Below, piece by piece: positions 45,243-54,440 of a stretch of DNA of 64,000 bases. Numbering within the stretch: the stretch's first letter is position 1; each line of letters opens with the position of its first letter. The position numbers and the translations under genes are program-made. A model generated the notes under the pieces. That model searched no databases. It saw only the letters and a program-made list of their open reading frames with translations, and was not told where the DNA came from. Source of the DNA: Maritimibacter fusiformis (GTDB taxonomy: Bacteria; Pseudomonadota; Alphaproteobacteria; Rhodobacterales; Rhodobacteraceae); NCBI RefSeq assembly GCF_008086115.1, contig NZ_VSIY01000004.1:620001-684000 (forward strand), given 5' to 3'.

Positions 45243-46145
45243 ATGGCCGGGATATCCGCAGACATCGGCGGCGCGATCCGCGTGGTGCTGCGGCCTGACG
45301 GAGGGCGGATCGGGGCGGTTGAAATCGCCTCGACCCGCCCCGCCGGGGCCGCGCGCCTCTTCGTGGGCAAGCCGGTCGGGGACATGACGGCCAGCATCGG
45401 CCGGGTGTTCTCGCTCTGCGGCAAGGCGCAGACGGTGGCGGCGCTGCGGGCTTCCGAGGCCGCCCTTGGCCTGCCGCCCGCGCCCGGGGTCGAGGCCCTG
45501 CGCGAGGCGCTGCGCCTGGCCGAGATGATGACCCAGACCGCGATGCGCCTGGGGCTGCACTGGACGCGGGCGCTGGACCTGCCGATCCGCGCCGACCTCG
45601 TGCGCGCGGCACTGGCCGCCGAGGCGGCGCTGGCGCGTTTCGCGGGCGAGGGCTGGGCCTTGCCCGGGGCAGGGGTCGCGGCGCGGCCGGAGTTCGGCAC
45701 GCCCTACGCGATGTTCGCGGGCGATCCGCTGGTGGCCGATCTGCAAGGCGCGCTCGCCGCGCGCGGGCTGGAGGATTTCGGCACCGGCATGGGCCTGTCC
45801 GCCCGGTTGGCGGCCAGCGCCGAAACGCTTGCCGGTCTTCCCGGCCAGATCGCCGACGCCCTGGCGAAGGTCACCCCGACCGAGGCCCGCATCCCGCCGC
45901 GCAGCAGCGGTGACGGCGCGGCCACCGTCGAGACCGCGCGCGGCCCGCTGACCCACCGGGTCCGCGTGGATGACGGCATCGTCACCGACTGCGAAACCGA
46001 CGCCCCGACCGAGGCGAATTTTGCCCCCGGCGGCCCGGTCGTCACCGGGCTGACAGGACAGGCGCTCGACCCGGTCGCCGCCGAGCTTCACGTCTTCGCC
46101 ATCGACCCCTGCGTCGCCTGTTCGGTGGAGGTGCAGGATGCATGA
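45243..46145 (+). CDS. hupK: HupK-like hydrogenase maturation protein
   Basis: 300 residues. It looks like a degenerate large-subunit paralog: a C-terminal DPCVACSVEVQ resembles the L2 motif of HynL (DPC-x-x-C), but lacks the His, and the N-terminal half has only one Cys (IGRVFSLCGKAQ) where L1 would have two. HupK-type proteins are thought to act as scaffolds for the Fe site during maturation. It follows hynL by seven bases and overlaps hypA by eight. Confidence 0.82.
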   Translation: MAGISADIGGAIRVVLRPDGGRIGAVEIASTRPAGAARLFVGKPVGDMTASIGRVFSLCGKAQTVAALRASEAALGLPPAPGVEALREALRLAEMMTQTAMRLGLHWTRALDLPIRADLVRAALAAEAALARFAGEGWALPGAGVAARPEFGTPYAMFAGDPLVADLQGALAARGLEDFGTGMGLSARLAASAETLAGLPGQIADALAKVTPTEARIPPRSSGDGAATVETARGPLTHRVRVDDGIVTDCETDAPTEANFAPGGPVVTGLTGQALDPVAAELHVFAIDPCVACSVEVQDA

Positions 46146-46479
46146 AATGGCCCTGGCCGAAAGCGTCGTCCAGATCGCCGTGGATCAGGCCCGCGCCGCC
46201 GGGGCCGACAGGATCGTTGCGGTCTGGCTGGAAATCGGCCAACTCAGCCATGTCGAACCGGACGCGATGCGGTTTTGCTTCGACGCGGTGGCGGCAGGCA
46301 CACCCGCCGCCGGCGCGCGGCTGGAAATTGACAGGGTGCCGGGCAAGGCCTGGTGCCACGATTGCGGTGCCGAGGTGGCGATCCCCCGGCTTGGCGCCGA
46401 ATGCCCGTCCTGCGGCGGCTACAAGTTGCAGGTCTCGGGCGGCGATGACATGCGGGTCAAGGAAATGGAGGTGTCCTGA
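46138..46479 (+). CDS. hypA: nickel insertion protein HypA
   Basis: 113 residues. The N-terminal MHEM (Met1-His2-Glu3) nickel site and the zinc finger CHDC...CPSC are present, as is the family helix [36 protein letters not shown]. Works with HypB to load nickel into HynL. Stop overlaps the hypB start by one base (TGATG). Confidence 0.96.
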   Translation: MHEMALAESVVQIAVDQARAAGADRIVAVWLEIGQLSHVEPDAMRFCFDAVAAGTPAAGARLEIDRVPGKAWCHDCGAEVAIPRLGAECPSCGGYKLQVSGGDDMRVKEMEVS

Positions 46480-47351
46480 TGTGCACGACATGCGGATGCG
46501 GTGAAGGCGAAGTCAGGATCGAAGGCGCGAGCGAGGGCGGGGCTGGCGGGCACGCCCACCATCACCATCACCACCACGGCCACGACCATCACCACCACCA
46601 CCACGAGGCGGAAAACGGAGACATGCACTTCGGCACCGGGCTTGGCGGCAGTCACACGCCGGGGATGAGCCAGACGCGCATCGTCCAAATCGAACAGGAC
46701 ATCCTGTCCAAGAACGACCACCTGGCCGCGCACAACCGCGAGGATCTGGCGCGCGCCGGTGTGCTGGCGCTGAACCTCGTGTCGTCGCCGGGGTCCGGCA
46801 AGACCACGCTGCTTGCCCGCACGGCGCGGGACATGGCGAAAAAACACCCGATCGCGGTGATCGAGGGCGACCAGCAGACGACGCTGGATGCCGACCGCAT
46901 CCGCGAGACCGGCGCGCGGGCCATTCAGGTCAACACCGGCAAGGGCTGTCACCTCGACGCCGACATGGTCGGGCGCGCGATCCACAAGCTTGCCCCCGAA
47001 AAGGGCAGCCTTCTGTTCATCGAGAACGTCGGCAACCTGGTCTGCCCGGCCGGGTTCGACCTGGGCGAAGCGGCCAAGGTGGTGATCCTGTCGGTGACCG
47101 AGGGTGAGGACAAGCCGTTGAAATACCCCGACATGTTCCGCGCCGCCCGGCTGATGGTGCTGAACAAGTCAGACCTTCTGCCCTATGTGCCCTTCGATGT
47201 CGACAAATGCATCGAATACGCCCGCCGGGTGAACCCGCAGATCGGCGTGTTGACGGTGTCGGCGCTGACCGGCGAGGGGCTCGACACCTGGTATGCCTGG
47301 ATCGAGGCGGTCAGGGCCGAACAGGTGGCGCTGGCCGGGGCAAGTGGATAG
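46479..47351 (+). CDS. hypB: hydrogenase nickel incorporation GTPase HypB
   Basis: 290 residues. N-terminal CTTCGCGEG (the high-affinity CxxCGC nickel motif) is followed by a His-rich stretch around residues 28-46 (mostly His with Gly and Asp) for nickel storage. The GTPase core has P-loop [41 protein letters not shown] (metal and switch region), and NKSDLLPY. Last gene of the hydrogenase operon. No hypD, hypE or hypF follows. Confidence 0.97.
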   Translation: MCTTCGCGEGEVRIEGASEGGAGGHAHHHHHHHGHDHHHHHHEAENGDMHFGTGLGGSHTPGMSQTRIVQIEQDILSKNDHLAAHNREDLARAGVLALNLVSSPGSGKTTLLARTARDMAKKHPIAVIEGDQQTTLDADRIRETGARAIQVNTGKGCHLDADMVGRAIHKLAPEKGSLLFIENVGNLVCPAGFDLGEAAKVVILSVTEGEDKPLKYPDMFRAARLMVLNKSDLLPYVPFDVDKCIEYARRVNPQIGVLTVSALTGEGLDTWYAWIEAVRAEQVALAGASG

Positions 47352-47392
47352 GTGTTCGCGATACACATGGCAAACCGCAAGGACACGACCCG

Positions 47393-48088
47393 ATGAACGA
47401 TTTTCTGTTCCCGCCCTCCGCCACCCCCGCAATCCCGGTCGAGGGCGGCGGGCTGTATCCGGTGAACCGTATTTTCTGCGTCGGCCGCAACTATGCCGCC
47501 CATGCCGCCGAAATGGGCACCGAGGCTGCCACAGATGCGCCGTTCTATTTCACCGTGACACCGGCCCACATGCTGCTGTCGGGCGCGGTGCTGCCCTATC
47601 CGCCGGGCACCGGGAACTTCCACTACGAAATGGAGCTGGCGCTGGCGATCGGCAAGCCGGTGTTTCGCGCCGCGCCCGAGGACGCGGCGGATGCCATCCT
47701 GGGGTATTGCTGCGCGCTCGACATGACCCGGCGCGATGTGCAGATCCAGGCGCGCGAACAGCAGCGGCCCTGGGATCTGGGCAAGGATGTCGAGGGCGGC
47801 GCGGTCTTCGCCCCGCTGACCCGGGCCGGGGATTTCGGCGCGGTCGCATCGCAGCGCATCCACCTCGCGGTCAACGGCGAGGTCCGGCAGGACGCAAACC
47901 TGTCCGAGCTGATCCATTCGCCCGCCGCGATCGTCGCGCACCTGTCGGGGTTCTATCACCTTGCGCCGGGCGACATGATCATGACCGGCACGCCGGCGGG
48001 CGTCGGGCCGGTGGTGGCCGGCGACGAGATCACCGGCGGGATCGAGGGGCTTGCGCCCATCGCGCTGAGCATCGGCGCGGCGGAATAG
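47393..48088 (+). CDS. fumarylacetoacetate hydrolase-family protein
   Basis: 231 residues. FAH-fold motifs are RIFCVGRNYAAHAAEMG, HYEMELALAIGK (metal-binding Glu residues), CCALDMTRRDVQ and MIMTGTPAGVGPV. Members hydrolyse or decarboxylate acylpyruvates and related diketo acids, or isomerise hydroxymuconates. The substrate here is unknown. It starts 41 bases after hypB and may be separate from the hydrogenase operon. Confidence 0.9.
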   Translation: MNDFLFPPSATPAIPVEGGGLYPVNRIFCVGRNYAAHAAEMGTEAATDAPFYFTVTPAHMLLSGAVLPYPPGTGNFHYEMELALAIGKPVFRAAPEDAADAILGYCCALDMTRRDVQIQAREQQRPWDLGKDVEGGAVFAPLTRAGDFGAVASQRIHLAVNGEVRQDANLSELIHSPAAIVAHLSGFYHLAPGDMIMTGTPAGVGPVVAGDEITGGIEGLAPIALSIGAAE

Positions 48089-48172
48089 GGGTGTTGGGCG
48101 GGTGCGGTTTCGGTGTATCCTGAGCGCAGGGCAGCACGCAGCTGGAGGTGTCGGTTTGCCGATGGGGGTGAC

Positions 48173-50017
48173 GTGAGACAGGTTCGAACAGGCCGCGCAC
48201 TGGCGGTGCTTTTCGCGGCGTTTGCGCTTGTTTCCGGTTGCAGCGAGCCACAGGCAACACCGCCGATCGCCGTCCCGGCGGGCGGCACGAGCCTTGCCGC
48301 CACGGTCTTTCTGTCGCAATCCGGGCCGGATCGGGACGACGCGGTGTTTCACTTTCCCGCTGTCGCCAATGGGGAAACCCGCGTCGCCCTGGCCTCGACC
48401 GCAAGCCGGCCGATGGCCGCGCGGCTGAGCTGTGACGGCCCGGCGCGGTTGCAGACAACGGACGACAGCGGCCCGGGTGAATTCATGCGCCCCGGCGGGG
48501 TGCGCGCGGTATCGGTGCCCGCCGCCGGGGCCAACCTGTTGCCCGAACTGCTGCTGCCCCCCGGCACCGAAGCCTGCGAAATAACCTGGGGCGCGGACAA
48601 CCGCCTTTCGTTGCGAAGCGACGCGGCGCCCGAACCCGCCGGCACCACGCCGCACACCTGCCCGACCCCCAACCCGGCCCCCACCGACGCGCTTGCGCAG
48701 GTCTTCTTTTCCGAGCGTGCGCTTGATCTGACCTGCGCCGCGCCGACCGGCAATATCGTCATGGTGCCGGACGAGATTGACGGGCTCAAGTGGCGGATCG
48801 ACCGTCTGACCGGCGGCAACGTCTCGCGTGCCGCGCTGGAGGCGGGCGATCCCGACATGGCGCTCGATTTCTCCAAGGCGCCGCATTTCGACGAGATCGT
48901 GATCTCGTATCTCCTGATCCGCTCCGACCTGTCCGGCTGGCTGACGACACGCACGCTGGCCTATCACGCCGCGCGTGGCACCCGCATCCGGGTGCTGACC
49001 TCCGACGCGCTGATGCCGCAGTTCGACCGCGCCCCGCTCGAGGCGCTCGCGGCCGCCTATCCCGGGGTCAGCCTGCAATACTTCAAATACCCCTCGCGGG
49101 GTCCGGGCTCGATCATCGACAACGTGCAGCGCGCCAACCATGTGAAGCTGTTTTTAGGTCTTTCGCCCGAGCCGGGCCGGTCCTTCGCCCTGATCGGGGG
49201 CCGCAACCTTGCCGATGGCTATTTCTTCGATGGCGCCATCGACCAGCCCGACCATCCCTTCCTGCGCTCCTACGACGATACCAAGCGCGGGTTCGGGGTG
49301 GTGTTCTACTCGCTCTATGACGATTTCGAGATGGCTCTGACCGACCGTGACCGCGTCGAAGAGCTCGCGCGCCAGTTCGATCGCTACTATCTGCGCGACA
49401 CGCGTGTGCAGGCCATGCAGCCGGTCGCGGCCGGTCCGCGCCGCCCGCCCCCGCCGGCATCGGGCACCGGGCTGGTGCGCCATTTCATCTCGCTACCCTG
49501 GGCCGATGGCCGGGCGCACGAAGCCTACTATGTCGACCTGTTCGACGCTGCGCGCTCCGAGATTTTCATTGTCTCGCCGTTCAACTACCCCACGCCCGCG
49601 ATCCACGAGGCGCTGGTGCGCGCGGCGGCGCGCGGCGTCGACGTGCGCATCGTCACGCGCCGGGGCGGCGACGAGCCGCCCTCCAGTTTCACCCGCGCCC
49701 TCAACACACGCTACGGTAAAACTGGGCAGGACAAGTTCCGTTTCAGGTATTTCGGCGGCGGCGCGCGGCTGCTTCATGCCAAGATCATCGTCATTGACGG
49801 CCGCCTCGGCGTGGTCGCCTCGACCAACCTGAACCGGCGCAGCTACATCCATGACACCGAGAACGGTCTGGTGTTCCTCGACCGCAAGGTGGCCCGCGCG
49901 CTGCACGCCGAGGCCGAACTCTTCTGGGCCATGGGCGGGACCGAAGACGATCCGGACGATCGTGCCCTGGCCATCGGGATGTTCGAGGCGATCCCCTGGC
50001 TGGAACAGTTCTTCTGA
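48173..50017 (+). CDS. lipoprotein with phospholipase D-like domains (ClsC-like)
   Basis: 614 residues. A signal peptide ends in the lipobox LVSGC (Cys23), so the mature protein is probably a lipoprotein. The N-terminal part (residues about 30-180) is a variable domain with several Cys. The PLD region has a GGRNLADGYF stretch like ClsC-type cardiolipin synthases. The first HKD site reads NHVKLFLGL, with Leu where the Asp usually is; the second, HAKIIVIDGRLGVVASTNLNRRS, is canonical. GTG at 48173 is chosen (GGGGG site upstream); 48113 adds an unlikely basic extension. Confidence 0.8.
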   Translation: MRQVRTGRALAVLFAAFALVSGCSEPQATPPIAVPAGGTSLAATVFLSQSGPDRDDAVFHFPAVANGETRVALASTASRPMAARLSCDGPARLQTTDDSGPGEFMRPGGVRAVSVPAAGANLLPELLLPPGTEACEITWGADNRLSLRSDAAPEPAGTTPHTCPTPNPAPTDALAQVFFSERALDLTCAAPTGNIVMVPDEIDGLKWRIDRLTGGNVSRAALEAGDPDMALDFSKAPHFDEIVISYLLIRSDLSGWLTTRTLAYHAARGTRIRVLTSDALMPQFDRAPLEALAAAYPGVSLQYFKYPSRGPGSIIDNVQRANHVKLFLGLSPEPGRSFALIGGRNLADGYFFDGAIDQPDHPFLRSYDDTKRGFGVVFYSLYDDFEMALTDRDRVEELARQFDRYYLRDTRVQAMQPVAAGPRRPPPPASGTGLVRHFISLPWADGRAHEAYYVDLFDAARSEIFIVSPFNYPTPAIHEALVRAAARGVDVRIVTRRGGDEPPSSFTRALNTRYGKTGQDKFRFRYFGGGARLLHAKIIVIDGRLGVVASTNLNRRSYIHDTENGLVFLDRKVARALHAEAELFWAMGGTEDDPDDRALAIGMFEAIPWLEQFF

Positions 50018-50029
50018 GCGCGGCGCGCC

Positions 50030-52603
50030 TCAGCTTTCCCCTTTGGCCTTCGGCGCGGCCTTGGCCTTGGGTTTGGCCTTCGGCGCGGCCTTGGGTTTGG
50101 CCTTGGCTTTCGGCTTGGCCTTGCCCTTGCCGCCTTTCGCGGCCTTGGCGTCGACCAGTTCGACCGCCTGGGCCAGCGTCACGCTTTCGGGCTCCATCTC
50201 CTTGGGCAGGGTGGCGTTCACCTTTTCCCATTTCACGTAGGGCCCGTAGCGCCCATCCATGACGTTGAGCGCGCCGCCCTTCTCGGGATGTTCCCCAAGC
50301 TCTTTCAACGGCTTGGCCGTCGATCCGCGCCCCGGCCCCTTGGCGCGTTTCTGCGCGATCAGCTCGACCGCGCGGTTCATCCCGATCTCCCAGACCTCGT
50401 CGACCGAAGGCAGGTTGGCGTAGGTCTTGCCGTGTTTCACGAACGGGCCATAGCGCCCGATGCCCGCCTCGACCGGCTCGCCGTCTTCGGGATGCGGGCC
50501 GATTTTGCGCGGCAGGCTCAGCAGTTGCAGCGCCTTCTCGAGGTCCATGTCGTCGGGCGACCAGCCTTTCGGCAGGCTGGCGCGCGGCGGCTTCTTGTTG
50601 TCTTCGGTCGCCTCGCCGCGCTGCACATAGGGGCCGAACCGGCCCGAACGCAGGCTGATCTCGTCGCCGCCGTCCTCGCCCAGCACACGGTCGCCGCCGT
50701 TGCCATCCTCACCGCCCCCGATCGGGCGGGTATAGCGGCATTCGGGGTAGTTCGAGCAGCCGACAAAGCCGCCGGTGCGCGAGGTTTTCAGATGCAGGCT
50801 GCCGGTGCCGCACAGCGGGCAGGCGCGCGGGTCGGACCCGTCTTCGCGCTCGGGGTAAAGCTGCGGCGCCAGCGCGGCGTCGAGCTTGTCGAGCACTTCG
50901 GAAATCCGAAGCTCGGAGGTTTCCGCAATCGCCGCCGAAAAGTCCCGCCAGAACCGCGCCAGAACGTCCTTGTAGTTCAGGTCACCGGCCGAGATCTCGT
51001 CGAGTTCTTCTTCGAGATTGGCGGTGAATTCGTAGCCGACGTATTGCCGGAAAAAGTTGAGCAGGAAGATCGTCACGATCCGGCCCTTGTCCTCGGGGAC
51101 CAGGCGGTTCTTGTCCTTGCGGACATATTCCCGATCCTGGATCGTGGTGACGATCGAGGCATAGGTCGAGGGCCGCCCGATGCCCAGTTCTTCCATCCGC
51201 TTGACCAGCGACGCCTCGGTATAGCGCGGCGGCGGTTGGGTGAAATGCTGCTCGGGCGTGACCGCGCGCTTGTCGGTCGGCTCACCCTCGGCGATCTGCG
51301 GCAGGCGTTTGTCGTCGTCATCGACAACCACATCGTCGCGGCCTTCCTCATAGACCCGCAAAAACCCGTCGAACAGCACCACCTGGCCGGTGGCGCGCAG
51401 GCCGACCTGGCCATCGGGCGAGGCGATCTCGACCGCCGTGCGTTCCAGCCGCGCGGCCGCCATCTGGCAGGCCAGCGTGCGTTTCCAGATCAGGTCGTAG
51501 AGCTTGCGCTGGTCGGCCTCCAGCCGCCCCAGCTTGCCGGCGTCGAGGCTCATGTCGGTGGGCCGGATGCACTCGTGCGCTTCCTGCGCGTTCTTGGCCT
51601 TGTTCTTGTAGATCACCGGTTCGGCGGGCACGTAATCCTTGCCGTAACGCGCCGCGATCTCTTCGCGCGCCGCGGTCACAGCCTCGGGGGCCATGTCGAT
51701 CCCGTCGGTCCGCATGTAGGTGATGTATCCGGCCTCATAAAGCCGCTGTGCCGTCGACATGGTCTGGCGCGCGCCAAAGCCGAACTTGCGGCTGGCCTCC
51801 TGTTGCAGGGTCGAGGTCATGAAGGGCGCCGAGGGGTTGCGGCTGCCGGGTTTGGCCTCGACCGAGACGACACTCAGGTCGCGGCTTTCGATCGCCTGCA
51901 CCGCCAGTTCGGCCTCGGTCTGGTTCGGAATGTCGAAACGGTCGAGCTTTTTTCCGCCCAGCGACACCAGCCGCGCCTCGAAGGTCTGGCCGCGCGGTGT
52001 GGCCAGCGTGGCGGCGACGGACCAGTATTCGCGCGCCGTAAACGCCTCGATCTCCATCTCGCGCTCGACGATCAGCCGCAGGCAGACCGATTGCACCCGG
52101 CCCGCCGACCGCGCGCCGGGCAGTTTGCGCCACAGCACCGGGCTGAGGTTGAAACCGACGAGGTAATCCAGCGCCCGGCGCGCGAGATAGGCGTCGACCA
52201 GCGGCGTGTCGACCTGGCGAGGGTTCTTCATCGCCTCGGTCACGGCGGCCTTGGTGATCGCGTTGAAAACCACGCGCGACACCGGCGTGTCCTTCTTTAT
52301 CGCCTTGCGCTTGCGCAGGGTCTCCTCGAGGTGCCAGGAAATCGCCTCTCCCTCGCGGTCGGGGTCGGTGGCGAGGATCAACTCGTTGTCTTCGGCGAGC
52401 GCGTCGGCGATGGCCTTGACGTGCTTGCGACTGTCGGCCCCGACCTGCCAATGCATCTCGAAATCGTTGTCCGGCTCGACCGATCCGTCTTTCGGCGGCA
52501 GGTCGCGGACATGGCCATACGAGGCGAGAACGGTGTAGCCGTCGCCCAGATACTTGTTGATTGTCTTGGCTTTAGCCGGACTTTCGACAACGACAACAGG
52601 CAT
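50030..52603 (-). CDS. topA: DNA topoisomerase I
   Basis: 857 residues. TOPRIM (MPVVVVESPAKAKTINKYLG, DPDREGEAISWHL), the catalytic tyrosine Tyr296 in YITYMRTDGIDM, and the SAGRVQSVCLRLIVEREMEIEAF helix are present. A zinc-binding segment CPLCGTGSLHLK...GCSNYPECRY follows, then further repeats of the C-terminal domain. The last 40 residues are a Lys/Ala/Pro-rich tail. The ATG at 52603 is preferred; the one at 52678 adds unrelated residues. Relaxes negative supercoils. It converges with the PLD-like gene, with 12 bases between the stops. Confidence 0.97.
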   Translation of the reverse strand: MPVVVVESPAKAKTINKYLGDGYTVLASYGHVRDLPPKDGSVEPDNDFEMHWQVGADSRKHVKAIADALAEDNELILATDPDREGEAISWHLEETLRKRKAIKKDTPVSRVVFNAITKAAVTEAMKNPRQVDTPLVDAYLARRALDYLVGFNLSPVLWRKLPGARSAGRVQSVCLRLIVEREMEIEAFTAREYWSVAATLATPRGQTFEARLVSLGGKKLDRFDIPNQTEAELAVQAIESRDLSVVSVEAKPGSRNPSAPFMTSTLQQEASRKFGFGARQTMSTAQRLYEAGYITYMRTDGIDMAPEAVTAAREEIAARYGKDYVPAEPVIYKNKAKNAQEAHECIRPTDMSLDAGKLGRLEADQRKLYDLIWKRTLACQMAAARLERTAVEIASPDGQVGLRATGQVVLFDGFLRVYEEGRDDVVVDDDDKRLPQIAEGEPTDKRAVTPEQHFTQPPPRYTEASLVKRMEELGIGRPSTYASIVTTIQDREYVRKDKNRLVPEDKGRIVTIFLLNFFRQYVGYEFTANLEEELDEISAGDLNYKDVLARFWRDFSAAIAETSELRISEVLDKLDAALAPQLYPEREDGSDPRACPLCGTGSLHLKTSRTGGFVGCSNYPECRYTRPIGGGEDGNGGDRVLGEDGGDEISLRSGRFGPYVQRGEATEDNKKPPRASLPKGWSPDDMDLEKALQLLSLPRKIGPHPEDGEPVEAGIGRYGPFVKHGKTYANLPSVDEVWEIGMNRAVELIAQKRAKGPGRGSTAKPLKELGEHPEKGGALNVMDGRYGPYVKWEKVNATLPKEMEPESVTLAQAVELVDAKAAKGGKGKAKPKAKAKPKAAPKAKPKAKAAPKAKGES
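50043..50135 (-). repeat. Lys/Ala/Pro coding repeat at the topA 3' end
   Basis: The DNA shows imperfect repeats of GGCCTT(C/G)GG(C/T)(G/T), read on minus as KPKAKAKPKAAPKAKPKAK. This basic tail likely adds DNA affinity to TopA and may vary in length between strains by slippage. Confidence 0.7.
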
Positions 52604-52735
52604 GGGCTTCCTTTCGACTCGGCCTCGCGGCTCTGGGGGCGTTAGATGGGTTGGGAAGCGGGCCAATGTCAATGGCACCCGGTCGCGCGGCGGCCGGAGC
52701 GCCGAATTCGGCGATGTCGCTGGCCGGTTCGCCGG

Positions 52736-53920
52736 TCAGTTCAGCCGGTTGATCAAGCCGCCGGGCTGGCGCTGGATGCGGCCGTCAAGCTCGAGCGTGA
52801 CAAGCTCCGGTGCCGCCTCGGCGGCGGTGACGGCAAGATCGCGGATCAACTGATCCTCGGCCACCGGGCTGGGGCCGAGGCGGTTCAGGATCTGCTGGTG
52901 GAGCGCCCGGGTCTCTGCCGGTGTGCGGGTTTCGGGCGGCGGCGCGGGGATCTCGACGATCTCGGGCGCGGTGTCGAGGGCAAGCTCCGGCTCTCGCATC
53001 GTGTCGAGCATCTCGATCACGTCCTGGGCGCCGCGCACCAGCGTGGCCCCGTCGCGGATCAGCATGTTGCAGCCCGAGGCGCGGGCGTCGAACGGGTGGC
53101 CCGGCACCGCCAGCACCTCGCGCCCCTGGTCCAGAGCGGCGCGCGCGGTGATCAGCGAGCCCGAGCGCGCGGCGGCCTCGACCACCACGACGGCGCGCGC
53201 CAGCCCCGAAATGATGCGGTTGCGCTGCGGAAAGTTGCGCGCCTGCGGCTGGTGGCCCATCGGCGCCTCCGACAGGCGCAGCCCGCCGCGTCCGATCTCT
53301 TCGCCCAGCACGGTGTTCTCGGTCGGATATATCACGTCGACCCCGCCCGCCATCACCGCGATGGTGCCGGTTTCCAGCGCGGCCTTGTGCGCGGCGGTGT
53401 CGATGCCGCGCGCCAGCCCCGAGACGATCACGTTGCCCGCCGCGCCCAGTTCCTGCGCCAGTCGCCGGGCCATGCGGGTGCCAAGCGACGAGGCATTGCG
53501 CGCGCCGACCATGGCGACGGTGGGCCGGGTCAGCAGGGAAAGATCGCCGATTGCCCAGAAGAACGGCGGCGGGTCGGAAATTTCGGCCAGGTGGCGGGGA
53601 TAGCGGGGGTCGCCAAAGGCGATGAACTCGGCGCCCGCATGCCGGGCCGCCTGCGCCTCGCGCCGGGCGGCCTCGGGCGAGCAGGCGCGGTAATCCTCGA
53701 CACCCGCCGCTTTCGCCACCTCCGGCAGGGCCGCGAGCGCCGCCTGGGCGGTCCCGTGTTCGCGCATCAGCCGGAAAAAGGTCGCCACGCCGACGCGGCG
53801 CGATCGCAAGAGACGAAGCCAGGCGAGCGCGTCTTCCTCGCTTCGGGGTGGGGTGAGGGGGTGGGGGAAGGGGATGTGATCCACTGGCCTGCCTGATTCC
53901 GTCTCTTGCCCCCCGACCAT
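52736..53920 (-). CDS. dprA: DNA processing protein DprA
   Basis: 394 residues. The Rossmann-like DprA core: AMVGARNASSLGTRMARRLAQELGAAGNVIVSGLARGIDTAAHKAALETGT, followed by a loop MAGGVDVIYPTEN. A helical N-terminal SAM-like region (ALAWLRLLRSRRVGVATFFRLM) and a C-terminal winged-helix segment (VAEDQLIRDLAVTAAEAAPELVTLELDGRIQRQPGGLINRL) are present. It loads RecA on incoming single-stranded DNA during transformation and gene transfer agent uptake. ATG at 53920; a GTG at 53884 (VDHIPFPHP) is possible. A CtrA-like box lies just upstream. Confidence 0.95.
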   Translation of the reverse strand: MVGGQETESGRPVDHIPFPHPLTPPRSEEDALAWLRLLRSRRVGVATFFRLMREHGTAQAALAALPEVAKAAGVEDYRACSPEAARREAQAARHAGAEFIAFGDPRYPRHLAEISDPPPFFWAIGDLSLLTRPTVAMVGARNASSLGTRMARRLAQELGAAGNVIVSGLARGIDTAAHKAALETGTIAVMAGGVDVIYPTENTVLGEEIGRGGLRLSEAPMGHQPQARNFPQRNRIISGLARAVVVVEAAARSGSLITARAALDQGREVLAVPGHPFDARASGCNMLIRDGATLVRGAQDVIEMLDTMREPELALDTAPEIVEIPAPPPETRTPAETRALHQQILNRLGPSPVAEDQLIRDLAVTAAEAAPELVTLELDGRIQRQPGGLINRLN

Positions 53921-53929
53921 GCGGCCGAA

Positions 53930-53948
53930 ATGGTTAATGCAAGGTGAA
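53930..53948 (-). promoter_or_regulatory. CtrA-like box at dprA
   Basis: On the minus strand TTCA-CCTTGCA-TTAA-CCAT is read: TTAA-N7-TTAA with one mismatch, overlapping the half-site TTAACCAT. These are the CtrA consensus and the short alphaproteobacterial form. It lies 9 bases upstream of the annotated ATG at 53920, so it would fit a promoter if the GTG at 53884 is the true start. Confidence 0.5.
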
Positions 53949-53999
53949 CGGAACCGCGAAAAACCGGTGAAACGCCGATCGACCCCGAAAATCCCGCGA

Positions 54000-54440
54000 T
54001 CAGGCGGCGACGAAGGCTCCGGGGCGGCGCAGGCGCAGCACCATCCAGGTGACGCCGGACAGGACGATGCCGAAGGCGGTGAACAGCGACACCGGCCCCG
54101 GCCCGCCGAACAGCAGCGTCGCGATCCAGCCCAGCACCAGCCCGACCGCGAGCGCAGGCCCCAGCCCGCCCCAGCCCAGCCGCAGCAGCACGACCAGCAT
54201 GAGCGCGCCGGGGATCAGCCCGATCCAGGTCAGGACCGGCGAATACAGCAGCACCACCGACACGCCCGTCAGGGCCGTCGCGGTCTCGCCCGAGCGCAGG
54301 AAAAGCACGTCGAACACCATCAACACCCCGCCCACGGCAATCGGCAAGGCCCAGGCGATCAGCGCACTGACCAGCGCATTGGTCGCCCGAAGCCCGGCGG
54401 CGGCGGCGCTGTCGTTGCGCAGTAGGGGCCAACCCGTCAC
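54000..54440 (-). CDS. membrane protein of unknown function, coupled to tldD
   Basis: 146 residues, with four or five membrane helices (WALPIAVGGVLMVFDVLFL, SVVLLYSPVLTWIGLIPGALMLVVLL, GPALAVGLVLGWIATLLF, LFTAFGIVLSGVTWMVL). I cannot assign a family. The GTG at 54440 (VTGWPLLRNDSAAAAG) overlaps the tldD stop by four bases, so translation is coupled. The open frame to 54509 lies inside tldD. Confidence 0.6.
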   Translation of the reverse strand: MTGWPLLRNDSAAAAGLRATNALVSALIAWALPIAVGGVLMVFDVLFLRSGETATALTGVSVVLLYSPVLTWIGLIPGALMLVVLLRLGWGGLGPALAVGLVLGWIATLLFGGPGPVSLFTAFGIVLSGVTWMVLRLRRPGAFVAA

